Shown: piece after piece, positions 26,556 through 36,020 of the stretch | Layout: each line of letters starts with the position of its first letter | Numbering within the stretch: position 1 is the first letter of the stretch | Source of the DNA: Lentisphaerota bacterium | GTDB taxonomy: Bacteria; Verrucomicrobiota; Lentisphaeria; Victivallales; Victivallaceae | Reading direction: 5' to 3' | Assembly (NCBI GenBank): GCA_015061745.1 | Contig: SUWB01000020.1 | Location: 1-52,029 of the forward strand | Length of the DNA stretch: 52,029 bases | Translations under genes and position numbers: made by a program | Notes under the pieces: model-generated | Seen by the model: the letters and a program-made list of their open reading frames with translations, nothing else | What the model was told of the DNA's origin: nothing | The model's database searches: none

Positions 26556-27341
26556 TTAAATCTCCACCACAGTTCCGGGAGCTACAGGCAATGCACCATT
26601 GGGAGATGTGATCCAGACAGTCACTGCCGAAGGATTATAAGCCCTGCGGCCATCAGCGGAAGTCACCAGGGCACGGAACGCTTTGATATAACGGGCAAGT
26701 TCAATATTTGTCGCATACCACACATTTTCCTTACCAGCGACCTGATCGGCAAAACGTTCCATATCGTCCCAGTTTCCGGCGTTGCCGAACTCATAGGAGT
26801 GTCCCCAGACATAAAAAACCCCCAAGCCGAAACGGTAATTCAAAAATCCGGGGATAAACTCCATCATATCCCGGTGGTGACAGGTGGGATGCCACAGAAG
26901 CAGATCATTAGGCAGCGAGAATGTTCTGGTCGAAACCGTTGTCCGGCAATATTCGATACCGCAGTTCCGCAATATTTCCACCACTGCATCATCTGATGAA
27001 CCGTAAGGATAGGACATTCCAGTCACAGGATAAGAGACATATTTCTCAAGCAGTTCTCTATCCTGCCACACTTCACGCATCACTTCAGTACGGGGCAGCC
27101 GTTCCAGAAAGGGGTGAGTAAATCCGTGACAGGCGACTTCGTGTCCGGCATAAAGAGTACGGAGTTCTTCAAAAGCAACTTTAATGGGAGAATTCAACAT
27201 ACCGGCATTGAGATGAAAAGTTCCCTTCAAACCGTGATCGTTAAAGATCTGAACAAGTTTTCTGTCAAAATCTCTGCCGTCATCGTAACTGAGAGTCAAA
27301 GCCTTCGTCCGGCCGCCGGGAAAAGTGATACGGATTCCCAT
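26556..27341 (-). CDS. polysaccharide deacetylase (NodB/CE4-like)
   Basis: A 261-residue CE4-type protein. LSYDDG (motif 1, about 17-22) has the catalytic base Asp and a metal-binding Asp; HGFTHP (motif 2, about 72) has the two metal His; MSYPYG is motif 3 and VWGHSYEF a motif 5-like block. No signal peptide is present, so it acts in the cytoplasm, which is uncommon for peptidoglycan deacetylases and points to a small glycan or glycolipid substrate. It lies 13 bp behind the LolA-like gene and 9 bp before the metallophosphoesterase in the same operon. RBS AGGAAG. Confidence 0.87.
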   Translation of the reverse strand: MGIRITFPGGRTKALTLSYDDGRDFDRKLVQIFNDHGLKGTFHLNAGMLNSPIKVAFEELRTLYAGHEVACHGFTHPFLERLPRTEVMREVWQDRELLEKYVSYPVTGMSYPYGSSDDAVVEILRNCGIEYCRTTVSTRTFSLPNDLLLWHPTCHHRDMMEFIPGFLNYRFGLGVFYVWGHSYEFGNAGNWDDMERFADQVAGKENVWYATNIELARYIKAFRALVTSADGRRAYNPSAVTVWITSPNGALPVAPGTVVEI

Positions 27342-27354
27342 TTTTCAACTTCCT

Positions 27355-28077
27355 TTATTTTTTTCCTGCGGGGACAGCCCGCATAATATTGACCGGTTGT
27401 TTGGGATTATAAAATCCCAGTTCGGCTTTATCCGCATCGAACGCAACTCTGGTACGCCACCCGGGCCCTTCAACATTGATATAACGGGCATAATAAAGCT
27501 CATTGCGCTTGGTAAAACCGTTACATTCAAGAGTCCGGTAGGACTTCTTTTCCCCTTTACGGAAAAATTCAGCTTTGAGGGGGAAATAGTGATCCGCCGA
27601 AATCCACACCTTGACCGTTTCCTTTTTATCGCCGCTTTCAAGCAGCATAACCCGGCAGGGAGCCATACTCAAAGATTCCCGGGGAAGTTCTTTGAGAAGT
27701 TTGCCGTGCAGAAATCCCAAAGTCAAATCCGTCGCCCGCAGGCCGACACGGTCAAGAACTTTGGCAGAACCGGCAAGGGCAGTCACAGCAGCACTCCCGC
27801 TTTTGTGAGACTGAGAAATAAGCAGCGAATCCCGGTTATCTATCAGCAGCTGGGCCGTAAAACGCTCTTTCTGGATAATAATACCGAAATACAATGGGGT
27901 ATTTTCCACACGCCCCCCCCGGCGGCGGTGCTGAATAACTCCGCTTAACTTGGAATAAGTTCCGGTACTGCGGAAATTACGCACAGCATTCATAAATGCC
28001 TGACTGCTTTCCTCTTTGGCCGCCTGAGCGGAAAAAGCAAGCAGAAGTCCGAAAGTCAAAAGCAGAAATTTTTTCAT
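27355..28077 (-). CDS. LolA-like outer-membrane lipoprotein-sorting protein
   Basis: A 240-residue exported protein: signal peptide MKKFLLLTFGLLLAFSAQA, then a LolA-like half-barrel sequence (PF17131-type) with VWISADHYFPLKAEFF, KSYRTLECNGF and RYINVEGPGWRTRVAFD. This family is periplasmic and thought to bind lipid-type ligands. An upstream ATG at 28083 overlaps the lon stop (ATGA) but is only 2 nt from the AAGGG site. The ATG at 28077 is 8 nt from it and gives a cleaner signal peptide, so I use it. Coupled translation with lon is likely. Confidence 0.78.
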   Translation of the reverse strand: MKKFLLLTFGLLLAFSAQAAKEESSQAFMNAVRNFRSTGTYSKLSGVIQHRRRGGRVENTPLYFGIIIQKERFTAQLLIDNRDSLLISQSHKSGSAAVTALAGSAKVLDRVGLRATDLTLGFLHGKLLKELPRESLSMAPCRVMLLESGDKKETVKVWISADHYFPLKAEFFRKGEKKSYRTLECNGFTKRNELYYARYINVEGPGWRTRVAFDADKAELGFYNPKQPVNIMRAVPAGKK

Positions 28078-28079
28078 TT

Positions 28080-30500
28080 TCATTTCCCTTCAAAAGCGAC
28101 AGCCTCAGCCTCTTCGAGGCGTTTGACAAAGTGAAAAGTCAAAGCATTTTTCACCTCATCAGGCAGTTCTTCGTGATCTTTGCGGTTTTCATCCGGCAAT
28201 ATAACATCGGTAATTCCGGCACGCATTGCGGCAACGACTTTTTCTCTGATGCCGCCCACAGCAGTTACCCGTCCGGTAAGGGTGATTTCCCCTGTCATCG
28301 CAAGTTTTTTACGCAAAGGAACTTGACGCAGACAGGAAATAAGAGCCAGAGAAAGAGTCACACCGGCCGAGGGACCGTCTTTCGGAGTTGCCCCGTCGGG
28401 AACGTGAATGTGAAAATCATTGGTATTGAAAAACTCAGGATCAATATTCCACTTGGCACATCTGCCGCGGACGAGACTGAAAGCAATTGAAGCGGACTCC
28501 TCCATAACCTTGCCGATGGAACCGGTGACCTTCATATTTCCTTTTCCGCCCGTTATGGAAATGATTTCCACAGGCAGAGTCACCCCGCCCGCACCGGTCC
28601 AGGCCATACCGGTAGCCATTCCGGGAGCCATATTCTGTGCTGCGGTATCCTTAAGGAACCTGGGAGCACCCAAAAGTTCCCGGACCATATCACTGCTGAC
28701 AGTCAGCGGAGAATCCATATCAATTTCATCCGCAACAGCTTTCCCTGCCAGACGGCGGCAAACCCGGGCGATCGTCTGTCCGAGATTACGGACACCGGCT
28801 TCCATTGTATATCCTTCAATAACAGAGTCCAGAGCAGCAGTGGTGAATTTGATCTGCTTGGGAGCAAATCCGCATTCCACGCTTTCCCGTTTCACAAGAT
28901 AACGCTTGGCGATTTCCCGTTTTTCCACTTGGGTATATCCGGAAAGACGGATGATTTCCATACGATCCCGCAAAGGAGCCGGAATCTGCTCCTCAACATT
29001 GGCAGTCGCAATGAAAAAGACTTTGGAAAGATCAAATCCCAGTTCAAGGAAGTTGTCATTAAATGAAAAATTCTGTTCCGGGTCAAGAACTTCAAGCAAA
29101 GCGGAGGCCGGATCCCCCCTCATATCGTGAGCCAGTTTATCCACCTCGTCGAGCATAAAAACCGGATTGCGGCTCCCGGCACGTTTGATATTCTGTATGA
29201 TCCTGCCGGGCATAGCCCCGACATAGGTTCTGCGATGTCCCCGGATCTCAGCTTCATCGTGCACACCGCCCAGAGAAACACGGATAAAATTACGCTGCAA
29301 GGCCTTGGCAATGGATTGACCGAGAGAGGTTTTTCCCACACCGGGGGGGCCCACCAGACAGAGAATGGGGGCCTTACGCATATCCTCATTGCCCTGTGCC
29401 TTATTAAGCTGCAAAACGGCGATAAATTCAAGAATTCGTTTTTTCACATCCTCAAGTCCATAGTGATCCGCATCAAGGATCCGGGAAGCAACTTTGGTAT
29501 TGAGTCTGTCTTCAGTTTCCACCATCCAGGGCAGATCCAGCATCCAGTTGAGATAGTTGTAACTGATATGGTATTCAGGAGCCATTGTAGGAATCTGCTG
29601 CATACGGGCAAATTCTTTTTTAATGGTCTCAAGTACATTTTCGGGAGCGGCACACTCCTCAATGCGTTTTTCCATTACGACCAGATCGGGATTGCGGCTG
29701 TCCTCATTGAGTTCTTTCTGAATAACTCTGAGCTGTTCACGCAAATAAAATTCCCGCTGGGATTCGCCCATTGCCTCGTGGACTTCACTTTGGATCCTGG
29801 CACTGAGCCGGGTGGTTTCCAATTCCCGGTTGAGCAGAACAGCCAGCATATCCAGCCGTTCGGGGATCGAGGGATTGATCAGAAACCAGAGTTTTTCCTC
29901 GTAACTGAAATTCAATGCTTCTACGATCAGATCCATAGCCCGTACAGGAGTTGGGGCATTATTGACCGCAACGGCAAGTTCTTCAGAAAGACCGGGCAGC
30001 ATAGAACTCAGCTCAAGAAAACTTGCAACCAAAGCTCTGAGTCTGCCGGTTGTTTCCTGTTCGCTCATTCCGTTGTCATTTTCCTGAACAGGAGAAACGT
30101 CAACAGCCACTGCGCCGTTAAGTTCCCGGAACACATTGTTGCAGCGCACGCGTTTGATACCGCGGACAACGATCCTGACGGAGCCGTCCGGCATATCAGC
30201 ACGCTGCAGGACCCGGAACAGCACACCGACCTTGGTTCTTTTCCGGTTATCCCAGGTAAAACTTTCGGGTTCTCCGCCGAGCTCCTCAAACCGGGCATCT
30301 TTGGGAATTTCCGGAAAGACGACCATTGTCCGGCTGCCTTTCATCGCAGCTTTGAGCGAATCCATATTGGCCCGACCGTCTACATTAAAGGGAAGCAGAC
30401 TGAAAGGATAAAGCACCAGACCGGCGGTCTGCATAAAGTAGGTGCGTTCGCCGGAAACAGCAGGACCGACAGCAATGGTAATGTTATCAGCAATCGCCAT
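28080..30500 (-). CDS. lon: ATP-dependent protease Lon
   Basis: An 806-residue Lon: N-terminal substrate-binding domain ([13 protein letters not shown]), AAA+ module with Walker [10 protein letters not shown] (about 381) and Walker [10 protein letters not shown], and the C-terminal protease with KDGPSAGVT (catalytic Ser about 710) followed by the catalytic Lys in GIREKVVAA. It degrades misfolded and regulatory proteins in the cytoplasm. It is placed inside a six-gene operon rather than near clpX, as is common elsewhere. The start ATG is 8 bp after the pfkB-family stop; its ribosome-binding site is weak, so translation may depend on the upstream gene. No heat-shock element is visible. Confidence 0.95.
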   Translation of the reverse strand: MAIADNITIAVGPAVSGERTYFMQTAGLVLYPFSLLPFNVDGRANMDSLKAAMKGSRTMVVFPEIPKDARFEELGGEPESFTWDNRKRTKVGVLFRVLQRADMPDGSVRIVVRGIKRVRCNNVFRELNGAVAVDVSPVQENDNGMSEQETTGRLRALVASFLELSSMLPGLSEELAVAVNNAPTPVRAMDLIVEALNFSYEEKLWFLINPSIPERLDMLAVLLNRELETTRLSARIQSEVHEAMGESQREFYLREQLRVIQKELNEDSRNPDLVVMEKRIEECAAPENVLETIKKEFARMQQIPTMAPEYHISYNYLNWMLDLPWMVETEDRLNTKVASRILDADHYGLEDVKKRILEFIAVLQLNKAQGNEDMRKAPILCLVGPPGVGKTSLGQSIAKALQRNFIRVSLGGVHDEAEIRGHRRTYVGAMPGRIIQNIKRAGSRNPVFMLDEVDKLAHDMRGDPASALLEVLDPEQNFSFNDNFLELGFDLSKVFFIATANVEEQIPAPLRDRMEIIRLSGYTQVEKREIAKRYLVKRESVECGFAPKQIKFTTAALDSVIEGYTMEAGVRNLGQTIARVCRRLAGKAVADEIDMDSPLTVSSDMVRELLGAPRFLKDTAAQNMAPGMATGMAWTGAGGVTLPVEIISITGGKGNMKVTGSIGKVMEESASIAFSLVRGRCAKWNIDPEFFNTNDFHIHVPDGATPKDGPSAGVTLSLALISCLRQVPLRKKLAMTGEITLTGRVTAVGGIREKVVAAMRAGITDVILPDENRKDHEELPDEVKNALTFHFVKRLEEAEAVAFEGK

Positions 30501-30508
30501 AGATCACA

Positions 30509-31537
30509 TCACTTTCCGGCAAATTCTGCAGGAATTTCGGTATAATTGCACTCTTTGAGGAATTCCTGCATTTTTTCCAGAGACACAGCACCGCCGGTGG
30601 CAGTAGCAGAACGCAAGTTGAAGTTGCTTGAAGCACCGCCCAATTCCATTGCTGAGGCAAGATCCCATTCCTGATGCAGAGCATAAATCACTCCGGCGGC
30701 AAAGGCGTCCCCTGCCCCGGTACTGCCCACAATATCAGCTTTGGCAATATCACAGGAAGGACGATAGATAAATTCGCCGTTCTTCTGTTTGCCGGCGGCA
30801 CCTTCGGGGAAGTGGATCACGGCGGTTTCCCGTACGCCGTTTTCCAGCAGGAAATCGACAGCTGCGGGCAGATTGGCATAATTCATAGTCCCATCGCTTT
30901 TACGCAATTCGATACCGCTGCAGCTGGCACATTCGATCTCATTGACGATCAGGATGTCGATATAGGGCAACGCGGGCATAACAACGGCACGGAATTTTTC
31001 AGGAGCATCGCTGACAAAGTCAACAACGGTTTTGTAGCCTTTTTTCTGCATAAAGTCAAGAGTTCTGGCAGCTTCGGTACCGTATTCAGCATCGGCACGA
31101 TCCATTTTTTCCAAGAGCAGCAAATAGGCAAGGTAGAAAAATTTTGCCGGAGCATCAATGGTCCGAACATCCTCAAAACCGTATTCAGAACAGGCTCCGC
31201 GGCAGTGAAAAAATGTCCGTTTGCCGTTTCCGGACATCACATCAGTGTAACTGGTGGGCAGAGCAGAATCTTTGATCATATAAGTACTGTCGATCTTGCG
31301 GGCGGCGATTTCGTCAAGAACAAACTGCCCATCCTCGTCATTTCCGATACGCCCTGCGGCATAAAGGGGCAATGCAGGATCCATTGCGGCGATATCAAAA
31401 GACACATTGGCAGGTCCCCCGCCGGTACTGCGGATCTGGGATGAAATATTGCACAAAGTCCCTTCTTCAGGAAAACGGTCAATGAGTTTCACCTTATCAA
31501 TGACCCAATTTCCGGCACAGATGATTCCATTTTTCAT
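30509..31537 (-). CDS. PfkB-family carbohydrate kinase
   Basis: A 342-residue ribokinase/PfkB-type kinase. The N-terminal signature RSTGGGPANVSFDIAAM binds the sugar. The C-terminal signature DIVGSTGAGDAFAAGVIYAL carries the anion hole and the catalytic Asp (about 278). It phosphorylates a sugar or nucleoside with ATP; the exact substrate cannot be read from sequence. RBS GAGGAA lies 10 nt before ATG. It is the second gene of the thioesterase-PfkB-lon-LolA-CE4-phosphoesterase operon, 37 bp after the thioesterase. Confidence 0.9.
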   Translation of the reverse strand: MKNGIICAGNWVIDKVKLIDRFPEEGTLCNISSQIRSTGGGPANVSFDIAAMDPALPLYAAGRIGNDEDGQFVLDEIAARKIDSTYMIKDSALPTSYTDVMSGNGKRTFFHCRGACSEYGFEDVRTIDAPAKFFYLAYLLLLEKMDRADAEYGTEAARTLDFMQKKGYKTVVDFVSDAPEKFRAVVMPALPYIDILIVNEIECASCSGIELRKSDGTMNYANLPAAVDFLLENGVRETAVIHFPEGAAGKQKNGEFIYRPSCDIAKADIVGSTGAGDAFAAGVIYALHQEWDLASAMELGGASSNFNLRSATATGGAVSLEKMQEFLKECNYTEIPAEFAGK

Positions 31538-31574
31538 AAGTATTGTTCCTCAATTATTTTATCATTTTTTGATG

Positions 31575-32300
31575 TTAATTTTTTAAGATGCCGCCTGCGG
31601 TAAAATTCTTGTTTCCGGAAACAAAAAATTCCTCATCACTGATGCGGCCTGAGCAAGCGATGACATCTCCCAGTTGTCCGGCGGACTGAAAATTGATTTG
31701 GAGTTCAAAAATCCGTTCGTGCGCTCCCGGTTGAAGATTATTGAGCACATTTTCAATATATCTTGCATAAACGGCATTATTCAAATGGGCATTGAGGTCG
31801 ATATCGGCAGCACCAACGGTAAATTCACTGACCCGTCCTGCCTCAACAGGCGTAAAACGTTCAAATTTCTCAAAGTACCGGGGTTTATCCGGATTCTCGG
31901 GCAAAGGCTCGGTAAAGACTTTATCCATAGCAAGGGGGCGGTAGGTATTTCCGTCCAGCATCACCCAGGCAGAGGAGCCCTGCACCAGATCTTCATTCCC
32001 GCACGAAATACGGTATTCACGGTGGGCCTGCAGCCGATCGTGTCCGGAAGGATAGGTCAAAAGCTCCAATTTTTCCTTGAGAACAGGAAAACGCAATATT
32101 CTGATCCTGAGTTTTGAAAGAACCCAAATTCTTTTGTTTGCAATAAGATCTTCCATACCGCACCCCAGCAATTCGGCGTGTTCGGCGGCAATATCCTGCA
32201 GACAATCCATCAACAGCTGCAGTTTCATACAGCCGTTAACACCGCACTCGTGATGCCGCACAAGATGGGGCCTCTGGTAAAATTCCGGTAAATCACTCAT
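31575..32300 (-). CDS. acyl-ACP thioesterase family protein
   Basis: A 241-residue double-hotdog protein. The first hotdog has RHHECGVNGCMKLQLLMDCLQDIAAEHAELLG; the second has the catalytic-type motif DIDLNAHLNNAVYARYIEN (Asp, Asn, His). Acyl-ACP thioesterases release free fatty acids from fatty-acid synthesis in the cytoplasm. AGGAG lies 13 nt before the ATG, a little far. It is the promoter-proximal gene of the six-gene operon, with a near-consensus promoter 38-66 bp upstream. Confidence 0.88.
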   Translation of the reverse strand: MSDLPEFYQRPHLVRHHECGVNGCMKLQLLMDCLQDIAAEHAELLGCGMEDLIANKRIWVLSKLRIRILRFPVLKEKLELLTYPSGHDRLQAHREYRISCGNEDLVQGSSAWVMLDGNTYRPLAMDKVFTEPLPENPDKPRYFEKFERFTPVEAGRVSEFTVGAADIDLNAHLNNAVYARYIENVLNNLQPGAHERIFELQINFQSAGQLGDVIACSGRISDEEFFVSGNKNFTAGGILKN

Positions 32301-32337
32301 TGTTATGCAAATTCTCCTGTTCTTTTACATTATAGAT

Positions 32338-32366
32338 AATATAGTACCTGAAACACACATTTTCAA
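32338..32366 (-). promoter_or_regulatory. promoter of the thioesterase-to-phosphoesterase operon
   Basis: Minus strand: TTGAAA (32361-32366), 17-bp spacer, TATATT (32338-32343). It is back to back with the ttcA promoter 13 bp away. Confidence 0.75.
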
Positions 32367-32378
32367 CTTATATACGCC

Positions 32379-32407
32379 TTGATTTTTGCCTTAAATGGGG
32401 TTATTTT
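32379..32407 (+). promoter_or_regulatory. promoter of ttcA
   Basis: TTGATT (32379-32384), 17-bp spacer, TATTTT (32402-32407), about 44 bp before the TTG start. Confidence 0.6.
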
Positions 32408-32450
32408 ATAAAATTAATAATTTCTCACAAAAAAACACAGGGTAAAAAAA

Positions 32451-33221
32451 TTGACATACCTGCAGGGCAAACATATTGCAAAGCTGCGCAAACTTACCGG
32501 TGAAGCGATAGGCCGTTTTGAAATGATCCGTGAAAACGACCGCATTCTTGCGGGACTTTCTGGCGGTAAGGACAGTTTTATCCTGCTGCATCTGCTCCAC
32601 CACTTTCAGGCGGTGGCTCCGGTAAAGTTTGAAATCATCGCAGGTACTTTTGATCCCGGTTATCCGGAATTCAACACGAACGCAATTACCGAATATTGTG
32701 CAAAGCAGAATTGGAACCATAAAGTCATACATCTGCCTATGGCAGAGATACTTGCTGAAAAAAATCAGGCTTCTTCCCCTTGCGGCTTGTGTTCCCGTCT
32801 GCGCCGGGGAAAACTTTACGGGCTGGCCAATGAATTAAACTGCAACAAACTTGCTTTGGGACAGCACCTTGATGATTTGATCGCTTCATTCTTTATGAGC
32901 CTGTGCAGGGGACAGGGTATACGCACGATGGCTCCTGTGGCAACACCTGACGATCCGGCACATCCTGTTATCATCCGCCCCCTGTGTCTGATTCCGGAAA
33001 GTATGCTCATTTCCACAGCCCAAGCCAACGATTTTCCGACAGCCGGCGGCTGCCGCTATGAAGAACTGCTCCTTGAGGGAGACAGAGCCTACTTCCGCAA
33101 CCTGGCAGACACTCTGACAGAAAAAGTCCCGGACTTCAGAAGCAACTTCATCCGCTCTCTGGGACACATAGAGCCGGAGCATCTGATGATAACTCCGGCT
33201 CTGTTAAAGAAATTTCAATAA
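32451..33221 (+). CDS. ttcA: tRNA 2-thiocytidine synthetase TtcA-like
   Basis: A 256-residue PP-loop ATPase. The PP-loop is LSGGKDSFILL (about 37). CGLCSRLRRGKLYGLA holds the C-x-x-C pair that binds the iron-sulfur cluster, GQHLDDLIASFFM is the second ATP-site block, and GGC near the C-terminus replaces the usual PCxxCG. TtcA thiolates C32 of some tRNAs. The start is TTG at 32451, with a weak AGGG 8 nt upstream; I see no ATG near the N-terminus that would keep the family start. It ends only 3 bp before the converging YRD-repeat gene, with no hairpin between them. Confidence 0.85.
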   Translation: MTYLQGKHIAKLRKLTGEAIGRFEMIRENDRILAGLSGGKDSFILLHLLHHFQAVAPVKFEIIAGTFDPGYPEFNTNAITEYCAKQNWNHKVIHLPMAEILAEKNQASSPCGLCSRLRRGKLYGLANELNCNKLALGQHLDDLIASFFMSLCRGQGIRTMAPVATPDDPAHPVIIRPLCLIPESMLISTAQANDFPTAGGCRYEELLLEGDRAYFRNLADTLTEKVPDFRSNFIRSLGHIEPEHLMITPALLKKFQ

Positions 33222-33224
33222 ATA

Positions 33225-33698
33225 TCAGCGGGAGGATTTCCCGTTTTTTGACATCCCCCAGGCATCGCGGTAAGGCTGAGAGGCAGCAGGATTGACACTT
33301 CCTTTAATGCGCCCGGAACCGTCGCGAAAAACGGTCCGGTGCCCTTCTTTATGAGCAGATCCTTTGATCCTGCCGGAACTGTCACGGTAAACTGTTCTGT
33401 TCCCTCCCACAGAAGTTGAGGAACCTGAAATCCGTCCGGTTTTGTCCCGGTAAACCACACGGTGTCCTTCTTTTTGAGAAAAACCGCTGATCCTGCCGGA
33501 ACTGTCACGATAGACAGTTCTGTTTCCCATTTGTGACGCAGAGCCCACAATGCGGCCGGAACCGTCACGGTAGACAGTCCGGTGTCCCTCTTTGGTGGCC
33601 CGTCCCACAATGCGCCCGGAACTGTCCCGGTAGAGAGCCGGATGTCCGGCCCCCAAGAGCAGCACAGCAAAAATGATCAAAAGAAAAGCCTTCAGCAT
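33225..33698 (-). CDS. secreted YRDxxGRIxG-repeat protein
   Basis: A 157-residue exported protein: signal peptide MLKAFLLIIFAVLLLGAG, then six imperfect repeats of about 21-23 residues with the pattern (V)YRDxSGRIxGxA-x-x-x-GxRT, ending in a short basic tail. The repeats resemble the beta-strand RDxxGRxxG repeats of other small exported proteins, whose function I do not know. RBS GAGG lies 8 nt before ATG. It follows the antiporter gene by 5 bp and must be co-transcribed with it. Location is periplasmic or extracellular. Confidence 0.75.
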   Translation of the reverse strand: MLKAFLLIIFAVLLLGAGHPALYRDSSGRIVGRATKEGHRTVYRDGSGRIVGSASQMGNRTVYRDSSGRISGFSQKEGHRVVYRDKTGRISGSSTSVGGNRTVYRDSSGRIKGSAHKEGHRTVFRDGSGRIKGSVNPAASQPYRDAWGMSKNGKSSR

Positions 33699-33703
33699 CG
33701 CAA

Positions 33704-35824
33704 TTACCTCACAAGGAAGATATCACGGACGGCATTGGCATCTGAGGCAGCCAGGACTTCAGACACCTTTTCAGGATTGGTCAACACACCTGCGACCTGA
33801 GCCACAAACTGCAAATAGGGCTGAGTGGCATCTTTGGGACAGAGACTCAAGATAAAGATGTGAGTCGGATCATCGGGCCGATCCTCAACCGGACATCCTT
33901 TGCGGGAAATACCGATTGCAGCCACAAGTTTCTGAGTTCCATTGGTCCGGGCGTGAGGCAGAGCCACACCGCCGGGCATACTGGTTGACATAATAGCTTC
34001 ACGTTCAAGGACATCCTTTTCGCAGAGATCGGCATCTTTCAAAACGCCATTCTGCATCAGTCTGCCCACAAGTTCTTTAATGGCATCGGCTGTATTTTCA
34101 GCTTTCAGATTAAAGACCACCGCATCGGGAGAAAGCACACGGTCAATGCGTAAAGCATCCTTTTTCTTTCCCGGAACCTGAGCTTCAGCAGAAGCCACAG
34201 CATTTTCCAACCCGCCGGGAGCAGCAAACTCTTTGAGGGTGGTCATTGCGTGATGGATTTCCACAAAAGTTTCATACATCACAGTACGGATAAGCACCGC
34301 TTCACCGGGACTGGATTCAAACTTAAAGGTGTTGCCGGAACGAATGAGAGTAAAAGCGATGGCATCACGGCGGAAATGAGTCAGACCGTCTCCGCGTCCC
34401 AGTTCGTTATGACGGAAACCTTCACGGCGGAACTTGTCAAGCATAAGGTTGAGCACAAAATCCCGGACAGCCTCAGAAGGCAGTTCGTAGAAAGTATTGA
34501 CAGCTTCTTCTTCCTCCACATCCTTTTTGACACCCTTCTTCTGGATTCCCAGAACCGCAGCCAGAAGCGGCGGAGCCACCAGTGTGGTGAAAAGAGTCAT
34601 CATAATGGCAATACCAAAGAGCTTGGAGTCGATCACAGGAACTTTGACGCCGTTGAGCGTCATCATCGTAGTGGTACCGATACCGGCAATGATAAGAGCC
34701 ACTTCTCCGCGGGGGATCATTCCCATACCGATGCGGACAGCTCCTACAAAGTTGAAGTTCATAAAATAGGCGGGAACAGCACAACCGACGATCTTGGTCA
34801 AAACTGCGATCGCAGAATAAATAAGTCCCCATTTCAAAACATCACCGTCACTGAAAACACGGATATCCACCAACATACCCATTACCACAAAGAAAATGGG
34901 AACAAGGAAGTTGGAAATACCTTCAAGCTGGTGCTGAACAGCAAAAGAGATATCGGTTTTTGAAAGACTCAAGCCCATAACATAAGCTCCCACAATCATC
35001 GCAAGACCTGCCTGTTCAAAAAGACCGGCAAGCAGCAGAGAAAGACCGAAAGCCAGAATGGCATAAGTTCCGGACGGGGGGAAGAACTTGAGGAATTTTG
35101 CGATTTTATGGGCAAAAATCAATCCGACAGCGGTCACACCAAGCCAGATGCCGACACTCTTGATAGCAATGCGGCCGATCTGTCCCCAGTCAATGCTGCC
35201 GCCGGAACCGGCAACGCCCACAATACCCATAACGATTGCAAGGCAGATGATACCCAGCACGTCGTCAATAACGGCTGCGGCAAGAATGGTCGTACCTTCG
35301 GGGGAGTCGATCCGTTTTTTCTCTGAAAGAATACGGGCCGTGATACCCACAGAAGTAGCTGTACAGAGAATACCGAGAAAGAGACAGCGGGGATCCATAA
35401 AGCCCACCTTGAACATCATCATCCCCAACAAGTCTCCAAAGGCGAATGAGAAAATCACACCGCCGATACCGACGATGGTTCCCACAACACTGTAACGGAA
35501 AAACATCCGCAAGTCAGTTTCAAGACCGGACATAAAAAGAAGAACGATAGATCCCAGTGTAGCCAATGAGTAAAGCGGTGTAGAGACCGGCAGCTTTGCC
35601 CCTTCGATCAAAGGGAAAATACCGTGTTCAAATCCGTGCAGAGGGATACCAACACCACCAAGGACAAAGGGGCCGATGATAATACCGGCGATCAATTCGC
35701 CAAGCACTGAAGGAACTTTCATCTTTTGTGCTGCAATGCCGCAAAAGCGGGCTGCAAACAAGATGACACCGATTTGGATCGCCAAAGCGGCAATCTGAAC
35801 TGCAATGGGCAATTCTTCTTTCAT
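33704..35824 (-). CDS. CPA2 cation:proton antiporter with C-terminal EIIA-like domain
   Basis: A 706-residue membrane protein. The first 430 residues hold about 12 membrane segments of the Kef/NhaP (CPA2) type, with FMSGLETDL, TATSVGITARIL, AAVIDDVLG (ion-binding Asp pair) and PRGEVALI. A linker follows, then a PTS EIIA type-2 domain (about 560-706) with the phosphorylatable His in VALPHARTNG (about 623). The fusion suggests phosphorylation control or stress sensing. I start at ATG 35824, 8 nt after GAGG; the frame extends to a TTG six bases upstream. The 115-nt leader contains a perfect 16-bp palindrome. It forms an operon with the YRD-repeat gene. Confidence 0.88.
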   Translation of the reverse strand: MKEELPIAVQIAALAIQIGVILFAARFCGIAAQKMKVPSVLGELIAGIIIGPFVLGGVGIPLHGFEHGIFPLIEGAKLPVSTPLYSLATLGSIVLLFMSGLETDLRMFFRYSVVGTIVGIGGVIFSFAFGDLLGMMMFKVGFMDPRCLFLGILCTATSVGITARILSEKKRIDSPEGTTILAAAVIDDVLGIICLAIVMGIVGVAGSGGSIDWGQIGRIAIKSVGIWLGVTAVGLIFAHKIAKFLKFFPPSGTYAILAFGLSLLLAGLFEQAGLAMIVGAYVMGLSLSKTDISFAVQHQLEGISNFLVPIFFVVMGMLVDIRVFSDGDVLKWGLIYSAIAVLTKIVGCAVPAYFMNFNFVGAVRIGMGMIPRGEVALIIAGIGTTTMMTLNGVKVPVIDSKLFGIAIMMTLFTTLVAPPLLAAVLGIQKKGVKKDVEEEEAVNTFYELPSEAVRDFVLNLMLDKFRREGFRHNELGRGDGLTHFRRDAIAFTLIRSGNTFKFESSPGEAVLIRTVMYETFVEIHHAMTTLKEFAAPGGLENAVASAEAQVPGKKKDALRIDRVLSPDAVVFNLKAENTADAIKELVGRLMQNGVLKDADLCEKDVLEREAIMSTSMPGGVALPHARTNGTQKLVAAIGISRKGCPVEDRPDDPTHIFILSLCPKDATQPYLQFVAQVAGVLTNPEKVSEVLAASDANAVRDIFLVR

Positions 35825-35847
35825 TTTCAAATCCTCAACTTTGCCTT

Positions 35848-35863
35848 ATTTCCGGCCGGAAAT
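35848..35863. promoter_or_regulatory. perfect 16-bp palindrome in the antiporter leader
   Basis: ATTTCCGGCCGGAAAT is its own reverse complement and lies between the promoter and the start codon. The lack of a loop argues against an RNA hairpin and for a dimeric protein site. Confidence 0.45.
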
Positions 35864-35925
35864 ATATTTGATATCACGGTACACGGAAACGTTAAAAATA
35901 ATACTGTTTCTCTCAGGGAAAACAG

Positions 35926-35975
35926 CCTTGAAAAATATTTACATAATATAACACTGAACGGGTATTTTTTCAAGG
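35926..35975. promoter_or_regulatory. inverted repeat bracketing the antiporter promoter
   Basis: CCTTGAAAAA (35926-35935) and TTTTTCAAGG (35966-35975) are perfect reverse complements 30 bp apart. One arm covers the -35 and the other lies just after the predicted transcription start. Confidence 0.45.
35945..35973 (-). promoter_or_regulatory. promoter of the antiporter/YRD-repeat operon
   Basis: Minus strand: TTGAAA (35968-35973), 17-bp spacer, TATATT (35945-35950). Confidence 0.75.
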
Positions 35976-36020
35976 AAAATATTAAGGTTTCTTTGAATGA
36001 TTTTCTGATTTCAATGCCCT

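Noticed and set aside
29127..30545. Long (472-codon) plus-strand ORF opposite lon
   Set aside because: Entirely antisense to an unmistakable Lon protease; no protein motifs and no translation signals.
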